Positions 45,053 to 54,389 of a DNA stretch of 64,000 bases are shown here, in pieces. The stretch comes from an uncultured Eubacteriales bacterium (GTDB taxonomy: Bacteria > Bacillota > Clostridia > Oscillospirales > Acutalibacteraceae): NCBI GenBank assembly GCA_934446475.1, contig CAKSEH010000008.1, positions 15,128 to 79,127 of the forward strand, in the 5' to 3' direction. The notes under the pieces were generated by a model. The model saw only the letters and a list, made by a program, of their open reading frames with translations, did not search any database and was not told where the DNA came from. How positions within the stretch are numbered: position 1 is the first letter of the stretch; each line of letters starts with the position of its first letter. The position numbers and the translations under genes are program-made.

Positions 45053-45692
45053 CAAAATCTTCTCCGTTAATACTTTTAAGTTCTTCACTGTAGCTTTTCA
45101 GGGCATTTCTGACGCACGAAAAGGAAAATCCCCTTCTTATAAGCGCCGCATATACCTTTTCGGTCTGCTTAGCGTCGCTCCCGTCGCCCAAAATCCTTGC
45201 ATACTTCTTTTGAATAAGAGCCTTTATCTGTTCGTCCTCGTCAACCTCAAGCTCGCTCAGAGTATCGCTTATGATATCCTTAGGTATGCCTTTTAAGTAA
45301 AGCTTTTCACTTATAGCTCTCCTTGACAGTCCTTTTGACGCCGCCGTCTCACAAAATCTCAGCGCATACCGTCTGTCATCCGTAAGACCGAGCTCGTTAA
45401 GCCTTATAAGCACCTTCTCGCAGGCGGTTTTATTAAACCCTGCCTTTATAAGCTTTGTATAAAGCTCCTTTTCGGTGCGGTCGCCCCTGTCAAGATACCA
45501 AAGCGCCCTTGATTTTGCCCTAAGCTCATCCGAACTTTCTATAAGCCTCGACACATCCGCCTCGCTCAGCTCGCTGCCCTTTTTAACGGGCGTTTCGCAG
45601 GCAAGGTCGAAATCTATCGCAAAATCGCTGCCGTTTGAAAGAAAAATACGGGCAAGATGCGGTTTTTCACGCCTTAAATCAACAACGGTCAT
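45045..45692 (-). CDS. recX: RecX regulatory protein
   Basis: A 215-residue RecX, an all-helical modulator of RecA. It carries three-helix repeats including RALWYLDRGDRTEKEL and KGLSRRAISEKLYLKGI. The ATG at 45692 overlaps the recA stop as TGATG; a TTG one codon earlier is an alternative. It follows recA directly, as in many bacteria. Confidence 0.93.
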   Translation of the reverse strand: MTVVDLRREKPHLARIFLSNGSDFAIDFDLACETPVKKGSELSEADVSRLIESSDELRAKSRALWYLDRGDRTEKELYTKLIKAGFNKTACEKVLIRLNELGLTDDRRYALRFCETAASKGLSRRAISEKLYLKGIPKDIISDTLSELEVDEDEQIKALIQKKYARILGDGSDAKQTEKVYAALIRRGFSFSCVRNALKSYSEELKSINGEDFDV

Positions 45693-46849
45693 CAATCGTC
45701 AACCGCAATGTCGATATTTATTTTTTTCGGTCTTACCCTCGGTTCCTCGGCCTCTATCGGCATAACGACCTTTTCATCGGGTGTTTCGCTGCCCTTATCG
45801 TCCGACTTCTTGTTTTTATTCATCATTTCGGCGTATTTATCTCTTATCTTGCCTTCGATTTCGGCGGCAAGCTCTTTATTGTCACAGAAAAGCTGTTTTA
45901 CATTGTCTCTTCCCTGACCGAGACGCTCATCACCGTAATAAAACCACGCTCCCGAGCGTTTTAATATATCGAAATTAACGCCCATATCGACAAGCTCTCC
46001 CTCTTTGGAGATACCCTTGCCGTACATAACATCGAATTCGGCTTCCTTAAACGGCGGAGCGACCTTATTTTTAACGACCTTCGCCCTTGTTCTTGAGCCT
46101 ATTACCTCGCTGCCGTTCTTTATCGCCTCGCCTTTACGGATATCTATGCGCACACTCGCATAGAATTTGAGTGCTCTTCCGCCCGTGGTGACTTCGGGAT
46201 TGCCGTAAACCACGCCGATTTTTTCACGCAGCTGATTTATGAATACGGCGCAGCAGTTTGACTTTGAGAGCGCACCCGTTAATTTCCTCATTGCCTGCGA
46301 CATAAGTCTTGCAAGCTGACCGACGTGACTGTCTCCCATATCGCCCTCTATCTCGGCTCTTGTAACAAGAGCGGCAACAGAGTCGATAACTATGATGTCA
46401 ATAGCGCCCGACCTTACCAACGCTTCGGCAATTTCGAGCGCCTGTTCTCCCGAATCGGGCTGGGAAACCAGAAGATTATCTATATCAACGCCGAGATTAT
46501 GCGCATAAGTGGGGTCAAGTGCGTGTTCAACATCGATAAATGCCGCCGTGCCTCCTGCCTTTTGAGCCTCCGCAACGCAGTGAAGCGCAACGGTTGTTTT
46601 ACCCGAAGATTCGGGGCCGTAAATTTCAACTATTCTGCCCCTCGGTATTCCGCCTATTCCGAGCGCCGTATCGAGAGCTATCGAGCCTGTGCTTATATGG
46701 TCGATATTCATAGAAGCGTTTTCCCCGAGCTTCATAACGGCTCCCTTACCGTACTGTTTTTCTATCTGCTCAACAGCCGTTGAAAGAGCCTTTTCTTTGT
46801 CCTCGGCACTTACTTTTGTAACCTGCGGTTTTGTCTTTTTATCTGCCAT
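45692..46849 (-). CDS. recA: recombinase RecA
   Basis: A 385-residue RecA for homologous recombination and SOS induction. Walker A is GPESSGKTT (about 68-76), Walker B is the IIVIDSVAAL region, and the C-terminal domain is acidic with a tail longer than usual (to residue 385). It starts after GGAGGATT. No LexA/DinR box (GAACNNNNGTTC) was found just upstream; it is in the middle of an operon. Confidence 0.98.
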   Translation of the reverse strand: MADKKTKPQVTKVSAEDKEKALSTAVEQIEKQYGKGAVMKLGENASMNIDHISTGSIALDTALGIGGIPRGRIVEIYGPESSGKTTVALHCVAEAQKAGGTAAFIDVEHALDPTYAHNLGVDIDNLLVSQPDSGEQALEIAEALVRSGAIDIIVIDSVAALVTRAEIEGDMGDSHVGQLARLMSQAMRKLTGALSKSNCCAVFINQLREKIGVVYGNPEVTTGGRALKFYASVRIDIRKGEAIKNGSEVIGSRTRAKVVKNKVAPPFKEAEFDVMYGKGISKEGELVDMGVNFDILKRSGAWFYYGDERLGQGRDNVKQLFCDNKELAAEIEGKIRDKYAEMMNKNKKSDDKGSETPDEKVVMPIEAEEPRVRPKKINIDIAVDD

Positions 46850-46880
46850 TTTTTAATCCTCCGTTCGTGTTATGAGTTAA

Positions 46881-47732
46881 TTATACTCTGGGCACTGTCC
46901 CGATAACTACCCTGTCATTCCTTGAATAGTCCTTAATTATCCTCACATCGGTGTAACCCTCTTTTTCGAGTATATCCTTAACCGCCTCGCCCTGAGCCGC
47001 TCCTATTTCGAAAACAAGGGCGCCCTTGGGCTTTATATAGCGTTTATATTCTTTTGCAATTCTTCGGTAAAAATAAAGTCCGTCGCTTCCGCCGTAGAAA
47101 GCGGTTTCGGGTTCGTACAAAAGCTCGGGCTGAAGGTCCTTCATATCCTCATCCGAAAGATAGGGGGGATTTGAAACTATAAGATGGACCCTGCTTGTCA
47201 GCCTTACATCGTCAAAAATATCATCCATAATGAGCGTTGTGTTCTCGGGGGATATCTCGCTTGCGTTTTCAAGGAGATACCTAACAGCGTGTTCATATTT
47301 TTCGACCATTATAACACTGCTGTTCGGAACCTCTTTGGCAAGGGTTATCCCTATACAGCCGCTGCCTGCGCAAAGATCTATTATCTTAGGCCTTTTTATA
47401 TCCTTAAGGTGCTCTATACATACCTCTATAACTTTTTCGGTATCCTGCCTCGGAATTAAAACTCCCTCGCCCACAAGGAATTTTCTGCCGTAAAACTCCC
47501 AATAACCGAGTATATACTGAAGCGGATAATGTGCCATTCTGAGCGCAAGCGTACTCAAAAGTTTTCTTTCCTCATCAATGGTAAGTTCGCTTTCATAGTC
47601 GCCTATTATCCGGGCTTTCGACTTGCCCGTTACAGTTTCCATAATGACCATCGCTTCAAATGCGCAGTCGTCTATGCCTGCGGCGGCAAGTTTTGCCTTT
47701 GTTTCGTGGTATCTTCTGTAGAGTGTTGCCAA
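46881..47732 (-). CDS. prmC: peptide chain release factor N5-glutamine methyltransferase
   Basis: PrmC methylates the GGQ glutamine of release factors. It has about 283 residues: SAM motif LCAGSGCIGITLA and the signature SNPPYLSDED. The ORF extends to an ATG at 47774, but the most likely start is the TTG at 47732, which has AGGAGG nine bases upstream and lies right after the DUF1385 stop (TGATTTG). It precedes recA by 31 bp. Confidence 0.93.
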   Translation of the reverse strand: MATLYRRYHETKAKLAAAGIDDCAFEAMVIMETVTGKSKARIIGDYESELTIDEERKLLSTLALRMAHYPLQYILGYWEFYGRKFLVGEGVLIPRQDTEKVIEVCIEHLKDIKRPKIIDLCAGSGCIGITLAKEVPNSSVIMVEKYEHAVRYLLENASEISPENTTLIMDDIFDDVRLTSRVHLIVSNPPYLSDEDMKDLQPELLYEPETAFYGGSDGLYFYRRIAKEYKRYIKPKGALVFEIGAAQGEAVKDILEKEGYTDVRIIKDYSRNDRVVIGTVPRV

Positions 47733-47733
47733 A

Positions 47734-48708
47734 TCAGGACTCCTCCTCTTTTTCTTCTGCGGGACGCTCAACATCCGGGATCTTCGGCTCGCACGCCTTC
47801 AGTGCCGCTATAGCTATTTCAAGCATCGAATCATCCGGATTTTTTGTTGTTATCCTCTGCATCCAAAGCCCCGGAGCGGAAACGATGCGGGTAAACACAT
47901 TATCGTATTTTCCGCACGCTCTGAGTATTTCAAATCCTACCCCGCATATTATCGGGATAAGCAGAATTTTTATTATTATCCAAAGCCATATAATATCGTA
48001 AACACCGGGAAAAATAAACTGAACAAGGGTTGAAAACAAAATACTTACAAGTATCATCAGTATGAGGAACGATGTTCCGCACCTCGGGTGAAAACGGCTC
48101 TGTTTTCTTGCGTTTTCAACCGTAAGCGGCAGTCCCTTTTCATAGCAGAAAATGGTCTTATGCTCCGCTCCGTGGTACATAAAGACCCTGCGCATATCCT
48201 TTATCAGCGATACAAGCGCCATATAAACAACAAATACCGAAAGCTTAATGAGCTGCTCTATGCTTGAACGGACGACCTTTGAAAATGCTCCCCCGCACAG
48301 CCATTCTATACCCTTTACTATGTATCTCGGAACGCCCATAAACAGCACTGCCGCAAGCAAAACTCCGAGCACCGTGCCCACCGTCATAATAACCGTTGTT
48401 AAGACATTCTTTTGTTTATCGGAAAGTTTCTTTTCTTCTTCCTCTTCCTCAACATCGGTAAAGCCCGACTTATCGGCAGATATCATCATAGCCTTATAGC
48501 CCTGCTTCATTGATTCTATGTAAGCCGCTATTCCCCTGATAACGGGCAGCCGCAAAAACGCATACTTTTGCCTTAAGGTTTTATCTTCAAGGTAGGATAT
48601 ATCTATCGAACCGTCCTTTTTCCTTACGGCAATAGCGGTTTTTTCAGGGCTTTTCATCAAAATTCCCTCAATAAGCGCCTGACCGCCTATAGCTGTATAT
48701 TTAGCCAT
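47734..48708 (-). CDS. yqhQ: DUF1385 family membrane protein (YqhQ-like)
   Basis: A 324-residue DUF1385 protein. Family signature: GGQALIEGILMKSPEKTAIAV near the N-terminus and the GAEHKTIFCYE and HPRCGTSFL blocks with conserved His and Cys. Four or five membrane segments lie in the C-terminal two-thirds. The function is unknown. It is commonly upstream of prmC or prfA in Firmicutes. First gene of the prmC-recA operon, with an unusual leader. Confidence 0.9.
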   Translation of the reverse strand: MAKYTAIGGQALIEGILMKSPEKTAIAVRKKDGSIDISYLEDKTLRQKYAFLRLPVIRGIAAYIESMKQGYKAMMISADKSGFTDVEEEEEEKKLSDKQKNVLTTVIMTVGTVLGVLLAAVLFMGVPRYIVKGIEWLCGGAFSKVVRSSIEQLIKLSVFVVYMALVSLIKDMRRVFMYHGAEHKTIFCYEKGLPLTVENARKQSRFHPRCGTSFLILMILVSILFSTLVQFIFPGVYDIIWLWIIIKILLIPIICGVGFEILRACGKYDNVFTRIVSAPGLWMQRITTKNPDDSMLEIAIAALKACEPKIPDVERPAEEKEEES

Positions 48709-48721
48709 TTATAACTCCTTT

Positions 48722-48788
48722 AAAACCGCAGTTTAAAACTGCGTATTTAAATTTGGGCAGTGCAGCAAACTTCAGTCGCTGCGGTTTT
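48722..48788 (-). promoter_or_regulatory. structured leader of the DUF1385 operon, two exclusive folds
   Basis: On the minus strand AAAACCGCAG (plus 48779-48788) is fully complementary to CTGCGGTTTT (plus 48722-48731), a 10-bp long-range stem. The latter arm is also part of a hairpin, CGCAGTTTTAAACTGCG plus GTTTT (48727-48743), just upstream of the ribosome-binding site. The two folds compete, as in an attenuator. No known riboswitch is recognised. Confidence 0.5.
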
Positions 48789-48814
48789 CCTTTTATTATA
48801 CTGCACCACCCTTT

Positions 48815-48843
48815 ATTTTAAAGCTTTTCGGCGCTAAAATCAA
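48815..48843 (-). promoter_or_regulatory. promoter of the DUF1385-prmC-recA operon
   Basis: On the minus strand TTGATT (48838-48843) and TAAAAT (48815-48820) are 17 bp apart, about 107 bp before the first gene. Confidence 0.7.
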
Positions 48844-48897
48844 GTCTTTAAGCGATTTTATTAAATTTGTTTACAATACGGCGCATACCGTTTATCC

Positions 48898-50007
48898 TTA
48901 CAGGGACTCTTTAAATTTACGGCCCTTTTCGTTTACTCTGCGCATTGCGGCTAAAAATCCGTCCCGTGTCACGCTCTCGGGTCGGCGTGACCATTCGGTA
49001 GTCATAACAAATTTATCCGCCGTTTTGTCAAACTCGGATTCTTCGATTTCAATATCGTCAAAGCAGACGGGAAGTCCTATCGAGGCGTTGAATTTCATTA
49101 TCCGCTCAACCTCGGCGTCATTTCCTTCAAATTCAAGCAAGCAAAGAACCCCCAGAGAGACGACTTCGCCGTGGAGATGTCTGTGACCGTGCTCGGTTAC
49201 GGTCGAACCGTAATATATACAGTGCGCAAGGGTCGAGTTATAATAATAGTCGTTAAGCGTTGTCATCATATTTGAAACTATTCCGGTCGAAACGATTATA
49301 TCAAGCGTGACCTGATCAAGCTCAAACGAAGGTTTGCCCTCTCTTACCGAACGCAGAGCCTTTGCCGAATATTCAAGCAGCGGCTCGGTGCAGACTCTGC
49401 TTATCTGTCTGCCCATAAGAGGAGTATGCGAAAGAATGTGTCCGTTTGAAGAAAAAACGGCTTCGTATTCTTTGCTCAAAGCATCTCCTATTCCTGCCCA
49501 GAGGAGCTTTTCGGGGGAATCCGCAATAATTGACGAATTTATAAAGCAGTGATTTGCAAGTTTCGGATAATAGTAGTCCTTGAATGTGCCGTCAGAGTTA
49601 TAAAAAACGCAGATTGCGGTGGTTGCGGCGCAGTTTGAGGCAACCGTCGGAAATGTAAAGAGCGGCTTATCAAGCTTGTCCGCAACATATTTTACCGTAT
49701 CGCAGGCTCTGCCTCCGCCCACGGCAAAAATCATATCCGCCGTTTTAACGGTTTCATTTTCTATAAGTGCGTCGCCGTTCTCATAGGTCGAATTGCCGCC
49801 GTATTCTATAAAATCAAGCAGCTTGACATCTGAACCTTCAACGCCCCCGATAAGGTGCTCTTTCGCCTTTGCAAGCGCCGTTTTTCCGCCTATGACTGCG
49901 GCTGTTTTACCGAAAAATCTCGTAACATAAGGGATTTCACCGTAACAGTCGGGCCCTATTGAATAGCTCGGAAGATAAAGACTGTAATTTTTGTTGTAAT
50001 CTGACAT
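48898..50007 (-). CDS. iron-containing alcohol dehydrogenase family protein
   Basis: A 369-residue polyol-type dehydrogenase of the glycerol/alcohol dehydrogenase III family. The NAD loop VGGGRACDTVK (GGG near 97-99) is followed by metal ligands Asp in GIGDALSK, His in LAHCIYYG and His in HLHGEVVS. Residues for Fe or Zn binding are present. The substrate (glycerol, glycerol-1-phosphate or other) cannot be fixed. It is a single-gene unit with AAAGGGACGG at the start. Confidence 0.83.
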   Translation of the reverse strand: MSDYNKNYSLYLPSYSIGPDCYGEIPYVTRFFGKTAAVIGGKTALAKAKEHLIGGVEGSDVKLLDFIEYGGNSTYENGDALIENETVKTADMIFAVGGGRACDTVKYVADKLDKPLFTFPTVASNCAATTAICVFYNSDGTFKDYYYPKLANHCFINSSIIADSPEKLLWAGIGDALSKEYEAVFSSNGHILSHTPLMGRQISRVCTEPLLEYSAKALRSVREGKPSFELDQVTLDIIVSTGIVSNMMTTLNDYYYNSTLAHCIYYGSTVTEHGHRHLHGEVVSLGVLCLLEFEGNDAEVERIMKFNASIGLPVCFDDIEIEESEFDKTADKFVMTTEWSRRPESVTRDGFLAAMRRVNEKGRKFKESL

Positions 50008-50076
50008 AATAAACCCGTCCCTTTCGTTGTTTATAATTTAAAAATCCAATCTAAAAGCCATTAAAATCTGATAGAT

Positions 50077-52722
50077 TTATTTATCGTCGTAAATATCGGA
50101 ATCTATATTGAATCCTCCCGAATACTTGCTCTCGCCCGACGGCTTTTCCGCATCGTCCGAAAACAGTATCGATTTCGGCGCATAATCACCGTCGTCCTCA
50201 CCGTCGTCGCCGTAAACCTCGCTTGCCGCCTCGGCTATTTCATCTTTGTGCCAACGGCTTATAAGCTCGTCCCCCTCGGGATAACAGGTATCCGACGGAC
50301 GCTTTTTAAGGTAAATTGCACTTGCAAGGAAATACACAAGGAATATCCCGAAAGACACAGCCGTAACTTTAAGCCCGAGCATAAGACCCGGCGTTTTATA
50401 GGTAAATCTTACGGTCGTATCTCCCGAAGGTACCGCAACCGCCATAAATCCTTTATTCACCTTTTCTATTTGAACGCTCACGCCGTTGACCTTTGCGCTC
50501 CAGCCCTCATCATACGGAACAGAGAAAAACACAAGGCTTCTTCTCTCACGGTTTATTTTTGCCGTAAACCCGTTTTTATCGGTTTCAAAGCTGTAACAGC
50601 TGTTGTTTTTAAGCCGTTCGGCGTCCTGCGCCATAGTCTCGTTATCAAGATTAAGCTTAATACCGGAAGAATTATCGGTGTTTTCGGCATTTTCGTCAAT
50701 ATAGCCGTAATCATAACTCAGTTCGGATACATTTTCAAGGCAGTCACGGTACTTAACCGCCTGTTGTTTTGTGAGCAAAACGGCTTTAAGCATCATTCTG
50801 CTGCGGCTGTCGCCGCTGTAAGGCTCAAGATAGTCCTCCGTCATATAGCAGTCATAGCAAAAGCCCATAGGGATATAGTTTTTGTTTTCGTAAACATAAT
50901 ATCCGCCGTCGGTCCTTAAATACTCAAAACCGGGTATCACGGCGTCTCCGTGTTTATCGACAAAACTGCTGCCGTTTGTCCTGCTTAAAAGATATTTGAC
51001 CGAAAGCAGACTTCTTATTGCGGGGACATTTTCATCCGGTCTGCTTGCAACATCCCTCGTCTGCCCGATATATGCATAAAAATCGGTTATAGATGACGGC
51101 ACGACCGACTGAAAAGCGTTTATCGACGGATACCCTAAAAACATTCCCGTATTATCAACACCGTCATAAGTGTCTATACGGAAAAATCCGTCCCCCTCAA
51201 GGTTTACATCGCCCTCTATCAGATTATCGATAACCGTTTCCTTTATATCGTAAGAATGTGTTCTGCCGGTCGCAATAAACACATTGCCGTAAATAACGGA
51301 AATTATGCAGATGCAGGCAACGGCTCCTTTATAAAACGCCTTTCTGTTTTCTTTTACCGCCTTTAAAAGAATATACAATATCAGGAGCGATACTATAGCT
51401 ATCACACAGGTCAGCCAATATCTTACGGTGTAGTATGTGCCGTCGTCTTCCCTTGTGTAAAGTCCGAAAATAAGCTTGCCGTTATCATCCTTCTGCGGGA
51501 AAAATCCGATAGCGGCGGAAAATGCCGCAGTTATTCCGAGAACCCACTTGAATCCTCTGCCCCAATCTGCCGCAGGGTCCTCCGTCATAGATGCGGTCAT
51601 AAGACACATCATCAGTATCGGCATATAAAACCAGCGGGCATAATAACATTCGTTAAACGCATAAAAAGCACTGTTTAAAACAGGTACGAGCATCATAAAC
51701 ACGCATATACCGACCGCTTTTTTAAGCCAGCTCTTTTTGCGGCTGAAAAAGTATGTGAAAACTCCCACCATTCCGAAAAGCGGAAGCCATCCTGCAAGAG
51801 ACGACCACGGAACTTCCGCTCCGGGGAAGAACACAGGCCTTGCGGGGATATCGGGAGGGAAGAAAAAGCACTGGATAATATTCGGATACATCTGACTTCT
51901 GCTGTATACCAACGCATTCCAACCCGTAAGGATTTCGGAAACACGGCTGTTGGATATAATGGCATAAACCGACGGTATAAGCAATCCGCAGGCGATACCC
52001 ACACCGAGCACCGCCTCAAGAGCGACCGTCAAAAATCTGCCGAACTTTACTTTGATCGCTCCCGAAAACAGTCTCACAAAGAAATAAAGTGCCGTGAAAA
52101 CCGCCATTCCGAAAAAGAAGAAATAATTCACAAGACAGCAGACCGCCGTCACAAGGCAGAAAACTCCCCTGCGGTTTTCGGTTACGAGAAGCTCAAGCGC
52201 ATAAAGCAAAAGCGGAAAAAACACGATAGCTTCGTGAAAATGATTGAAAAATATGTTATAGACCGAAAAGCCCGAAAATGCATAAAGCAGAGCGCCCACC
52301 TGAGCGGCTCCGGGGGTTTTGGTGAAACGGCGGATATAAATATATGCCGTAAGAGCGGCACATCCGAACTTAAGGATAAGGAGCGGACCCATAAGGTAAG
52401 GCACAAAACTGTTCGGAAAAGGAATTGTAAGCCAGAAAAACGGACTTCCGAGCAGGTAAAAACTGTATGAACCTATGAAATTTGCGCCGAGGTCGGTAGT
52501 AAAGCTCCAACCTATATTACCGCTCCTTACCGCCTTATGGCAAAGCTTATAAAACGGTATCTGCTGAACATTGAAGTCACCGAAGAAAATAAAATATCCC
52601 TGTCCCATTATTATATAGGGAACAAAAAATGCCGAAGCCGTCAAAACGGCTATCAAAAAAGTCGAAAGTTTTTTTTCTTTCTGAGGACGAAGTGAAGTTG
52701 ATTTAAGAAAAGAAAAGTTCAT
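50077..52722 (-). CDS. YfhO-family integral membrane protein (glycosyltransferase-like)
   Basis: A large membrane protein of about 881 residues. About 12 membrane helices, starting with FLIAVLTASAFFVPYII, carry loops with GDFNVQQIPF, like GT-C transferases. A long extracytoplasmic C-terminal domain is followed by a last helix and an acidic tail of about 70 residues. The YfhO family is implicated in modification of teichoic or lipoteichoic acids in Bacillus. I start at the ATG at 52722, with GGAGGAATT directly upstream; the open frame begins 37 codons further up. The donor and acceptor are unknown. Confidence 0.85.
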   Translation of the reverse strand: MNFSFLKSTSLRPQKEKKLSTFLIAVLTASAFFVPYIIMGQGYFIFFGDFNVQQIPFYKLCHKAVRSGNIGWSFTTDLGANFIGSYSFYLLGSPFFWLTIPFPNSFVPYLMGPLLILKFGCAALTAYIYIRRFTKTPGAAQVGALLYAFSGFSVYNIFFNHFHEAIVFFPLLLYALELLVTENRRGVFCLVTAVCCLVNYFFFFGMAVFTALYFFVRLFSGAIKVKFGRFLTVALEAVLGVGIACGLLIPSVYAIISNSRVSEILTGWNALVYSRSQMYPNIIQCFFFPPDIPARPVFFPGAEVPWSSLAGWLPLFGMVGVFTYFFSRKKSWLKKAVGICVFMMLVPVLNSAFYAFNECYYARWFYMPILMMCLMTASMTEDPAADWGRGFKWVLGITAAFSAAIGFFPQKDDNGKLIFGLYTREDDGTYYTVRYWLTCVIAIVSLLILYILLKAVKENRKAFYKGAVACICIISVIYGNVFIATGRTHSYDIKETVIDNLIEGDVNLEGDGFFRIDTYDGVDNTGMFLGYPSINAFQSVVPSSITDFYAYIGQTRDVASRPDENVPAIRSLLSVKYLLSRTNGSSFVDKHGDAVIPGFEYLRTDGGYYVYENKNYIPMGFCYDCYMTEDYLEPYSGDSRSRMMLKAVLLTKQQAVKYRDCLENVSELSYDYGYIDENAENTDNSSGIKLNLDNETMAQDAERLKNNSCYSFETDKNGFTAKINRERRSLVFFSVPYDEGWSAKVNGVSVQIEKVNKGFMAVAVPSGDTTVRFTYKTPGLMLGLKVTAVSFGIFLVYFLASAIYLKKRPSDTCYPEGDELISRWHKDEIAEAASEVYGDDGEDDGDYAPKSILFSDDAEKPSGESKYSGGFNIDSDIYDDK

Positions 52723-52882
52723 AATTCCTCCAGCCTTTTTGAAAAACTCATTGTTGTATTGCATAAGATCAAACGGCAAACCGTTTAAGCGGATAAATCT
52801 CATTGTATTGTCTGTCCTTATTTTACGTAACACTTGCTATTATACCAAAAAATGTTATAATATTCAATAAGGAGTGATATTT

Positions 52883-53455
52883 TTGCAGAGTCATTTTTAC
52901 GCTTTTCTTTCAAGAATGAAAAACATTTACCGTTGGGGTCTTATGAGGAACACAAGGCAGGAAAATTTAAGCGAACACAGCCTTGAAACGGCGTTTATTG
53001 CCCATCTGCTCGCAGTTATAAGAAACCGTCGTTTTAACGGCCGGTTGGACCCTTATTTTGTCGCAACCGCTGCTATGTTTCACGATACCTCCGAGATTAT
53101 AACCGGCGATATGCCTACTCCCGTTAAATATTATAATTCCGGAATTAAGGACGCATATAAGAAAATAGAATCCGTAGCCGAAGAAAAGCTTCTTTCAATG
53201 CTTCCCGATGATATAAGAGACGATTTTGTTCCCCTTTATAAACCTGACGATGAAACAAAAAAGCTTATAAAAGCAGCGGACAAGCTCTCTGCCCTCATTA
53301 AATGCATTGAGGAGACCGTTTCCGGCAATAAAGAGTTCTCCGCCGCCGAAAAAGCCACAAGACAAGCTATAAAGGACCTTAACGTGCCCGAAGCCGAGGT
53401 GTTTTTAGAGGAATTCATTCCGAGTTTCTACCTTACTCTCGATGAACAAAAATAA
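52883..53455 (+). CDS. HD-domain 5'-deoxynucleotidase (YfbR-like)
   Basis: An HD superfamily phosphohydrolase of about 190 residues. The metal motifs are His in LSEHSLETAFIAHL, HDTSEI (His-Asp) and the late Asp in AADKLSALIK. This is the pattern of YfbR-type dNMP phosphatases. I use the TTG at 52883, eight bases from AAGGAG; a GTG at 52874 overlaps the Shine-Dalgarno. Monocistronic, plus strand, followed by family A repeats. Confidence 0.88.
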   Translation: MQSHFYAFLSRMKNIYRWGLMRNTRQENLSEHSLETAFIAHLLAVIRNRRFNGRLDPYFVATAAMFHDTSEIITGDMPTPVKYYNSGIKDAYKKIESVAEEKLLSMLPDDIRDDFVPLYKPDDETKKLIKAADKLSALIKCIEETVSGNKEFSAAEKATRQAIKDLNVPEAEVFLEEFIPSFYLTLDEQK

Positions 53456-53562
53456 TAAGCCCCCATTTATGATGCCTCATCATATCTTAAGGCTCTCTTT
53501 TTTGCGTCTCAAGCATAAAGATTTTTCTCTGATATGGAAAATGTCTAATATCTGAGAAACAA

Positions 53563-54112
53563 AAGGCTCCCTTCTTTTTATAGAGGTTATTCCCCTATTA
53601 GGGGAAATGCCTGCGAAGCAGACAAAAGGCTCCCTTCTTTTCAGCGCAAGCTGAAACAGAGGGGAGCTGTCAGCCGTTCCGGCTGACTGAGGGGTATTCG
53701 TTCATTGTTTTTTATATTTTTAAACTTTATATTTAATTTTTAACACCCTTGGTTATCGATAAAATTTTAAAAAGTTTTATGTTTTAAACTTTACGGTTAA
53801 TATTAAAAATTTTAGCCGCTGCTTTACTTTTGGTTTTTAAACAATCCTCCCGTCACGGCTTTGCCGTGCCACCCTCCTTTACACAAGGAGGGCTTTATTT
53901 TTCGCCTCTCCTCTTTTAAGCGCAGCTGAAATAGATGTTATTCCCCGTGCTTAGGGAAATGTCTAATTTCTGCAAACAAACAAAAGGCTCCCTTCTTTTT
54001 ATAGAGGTTATTTCCCTATAAGGGGAAATGTCTGCGAAGCAGACAAAAGGGTGCCCGTTTTCGGAGAAAAAGCTGTCAGCCGTTCCGGCTGACTGAGGGG
54101 TATTCTTTCATT
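53563..54112. repeat. family A repeat array 2
   Basis: GC-rich ends (GGCTCCCTTCTT, GCTGTCAGCCGTTCCGGCTGACTGAGGGG) alternate with AT-rich spacers and an inverted end (AACAATCC, CACGGC-TTT-GCCGTG, CTTTACACAAGGAGG). It occupies the convergent gap between the HD gene and spoIIE; no gene is seen in 53456-54389. The stretch 54113-54389 is AT-rich with no visible element. Confidence 0.85.
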
Positions 54113-54389
54113 GTTTTCCAATGTTTTTGAATTTCGAATTCAGTCGTTAATTTTTTAGTCTTGCATTAAATTTTCAAAAGGGTTATATTTTAAATTTTTA
54201 TGTTTTGTCAGGTAAGTTTTTATTCTGACTTTTTTAAATTTCTTATTTAAAATTCAAAAAAAAGCGAAAAAGCGCACCCTTTCGGAATTCGGATTTTTAT
54301 GTCAAGCTTCAACATTTAAATTTCATCCAAGCTTTTGTTTTAACCCTTTCTCTCCGGCTTTCTTTATCACATTTGCCAATGCTGCAAAA

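Noticed and set aside
46850..46880. LexA/DinR box before recA
   Set aside because: No GAACNNNNGTTC pattern is present; recA is internal to an operon. A box elsewhere in the operon leader was not found either.
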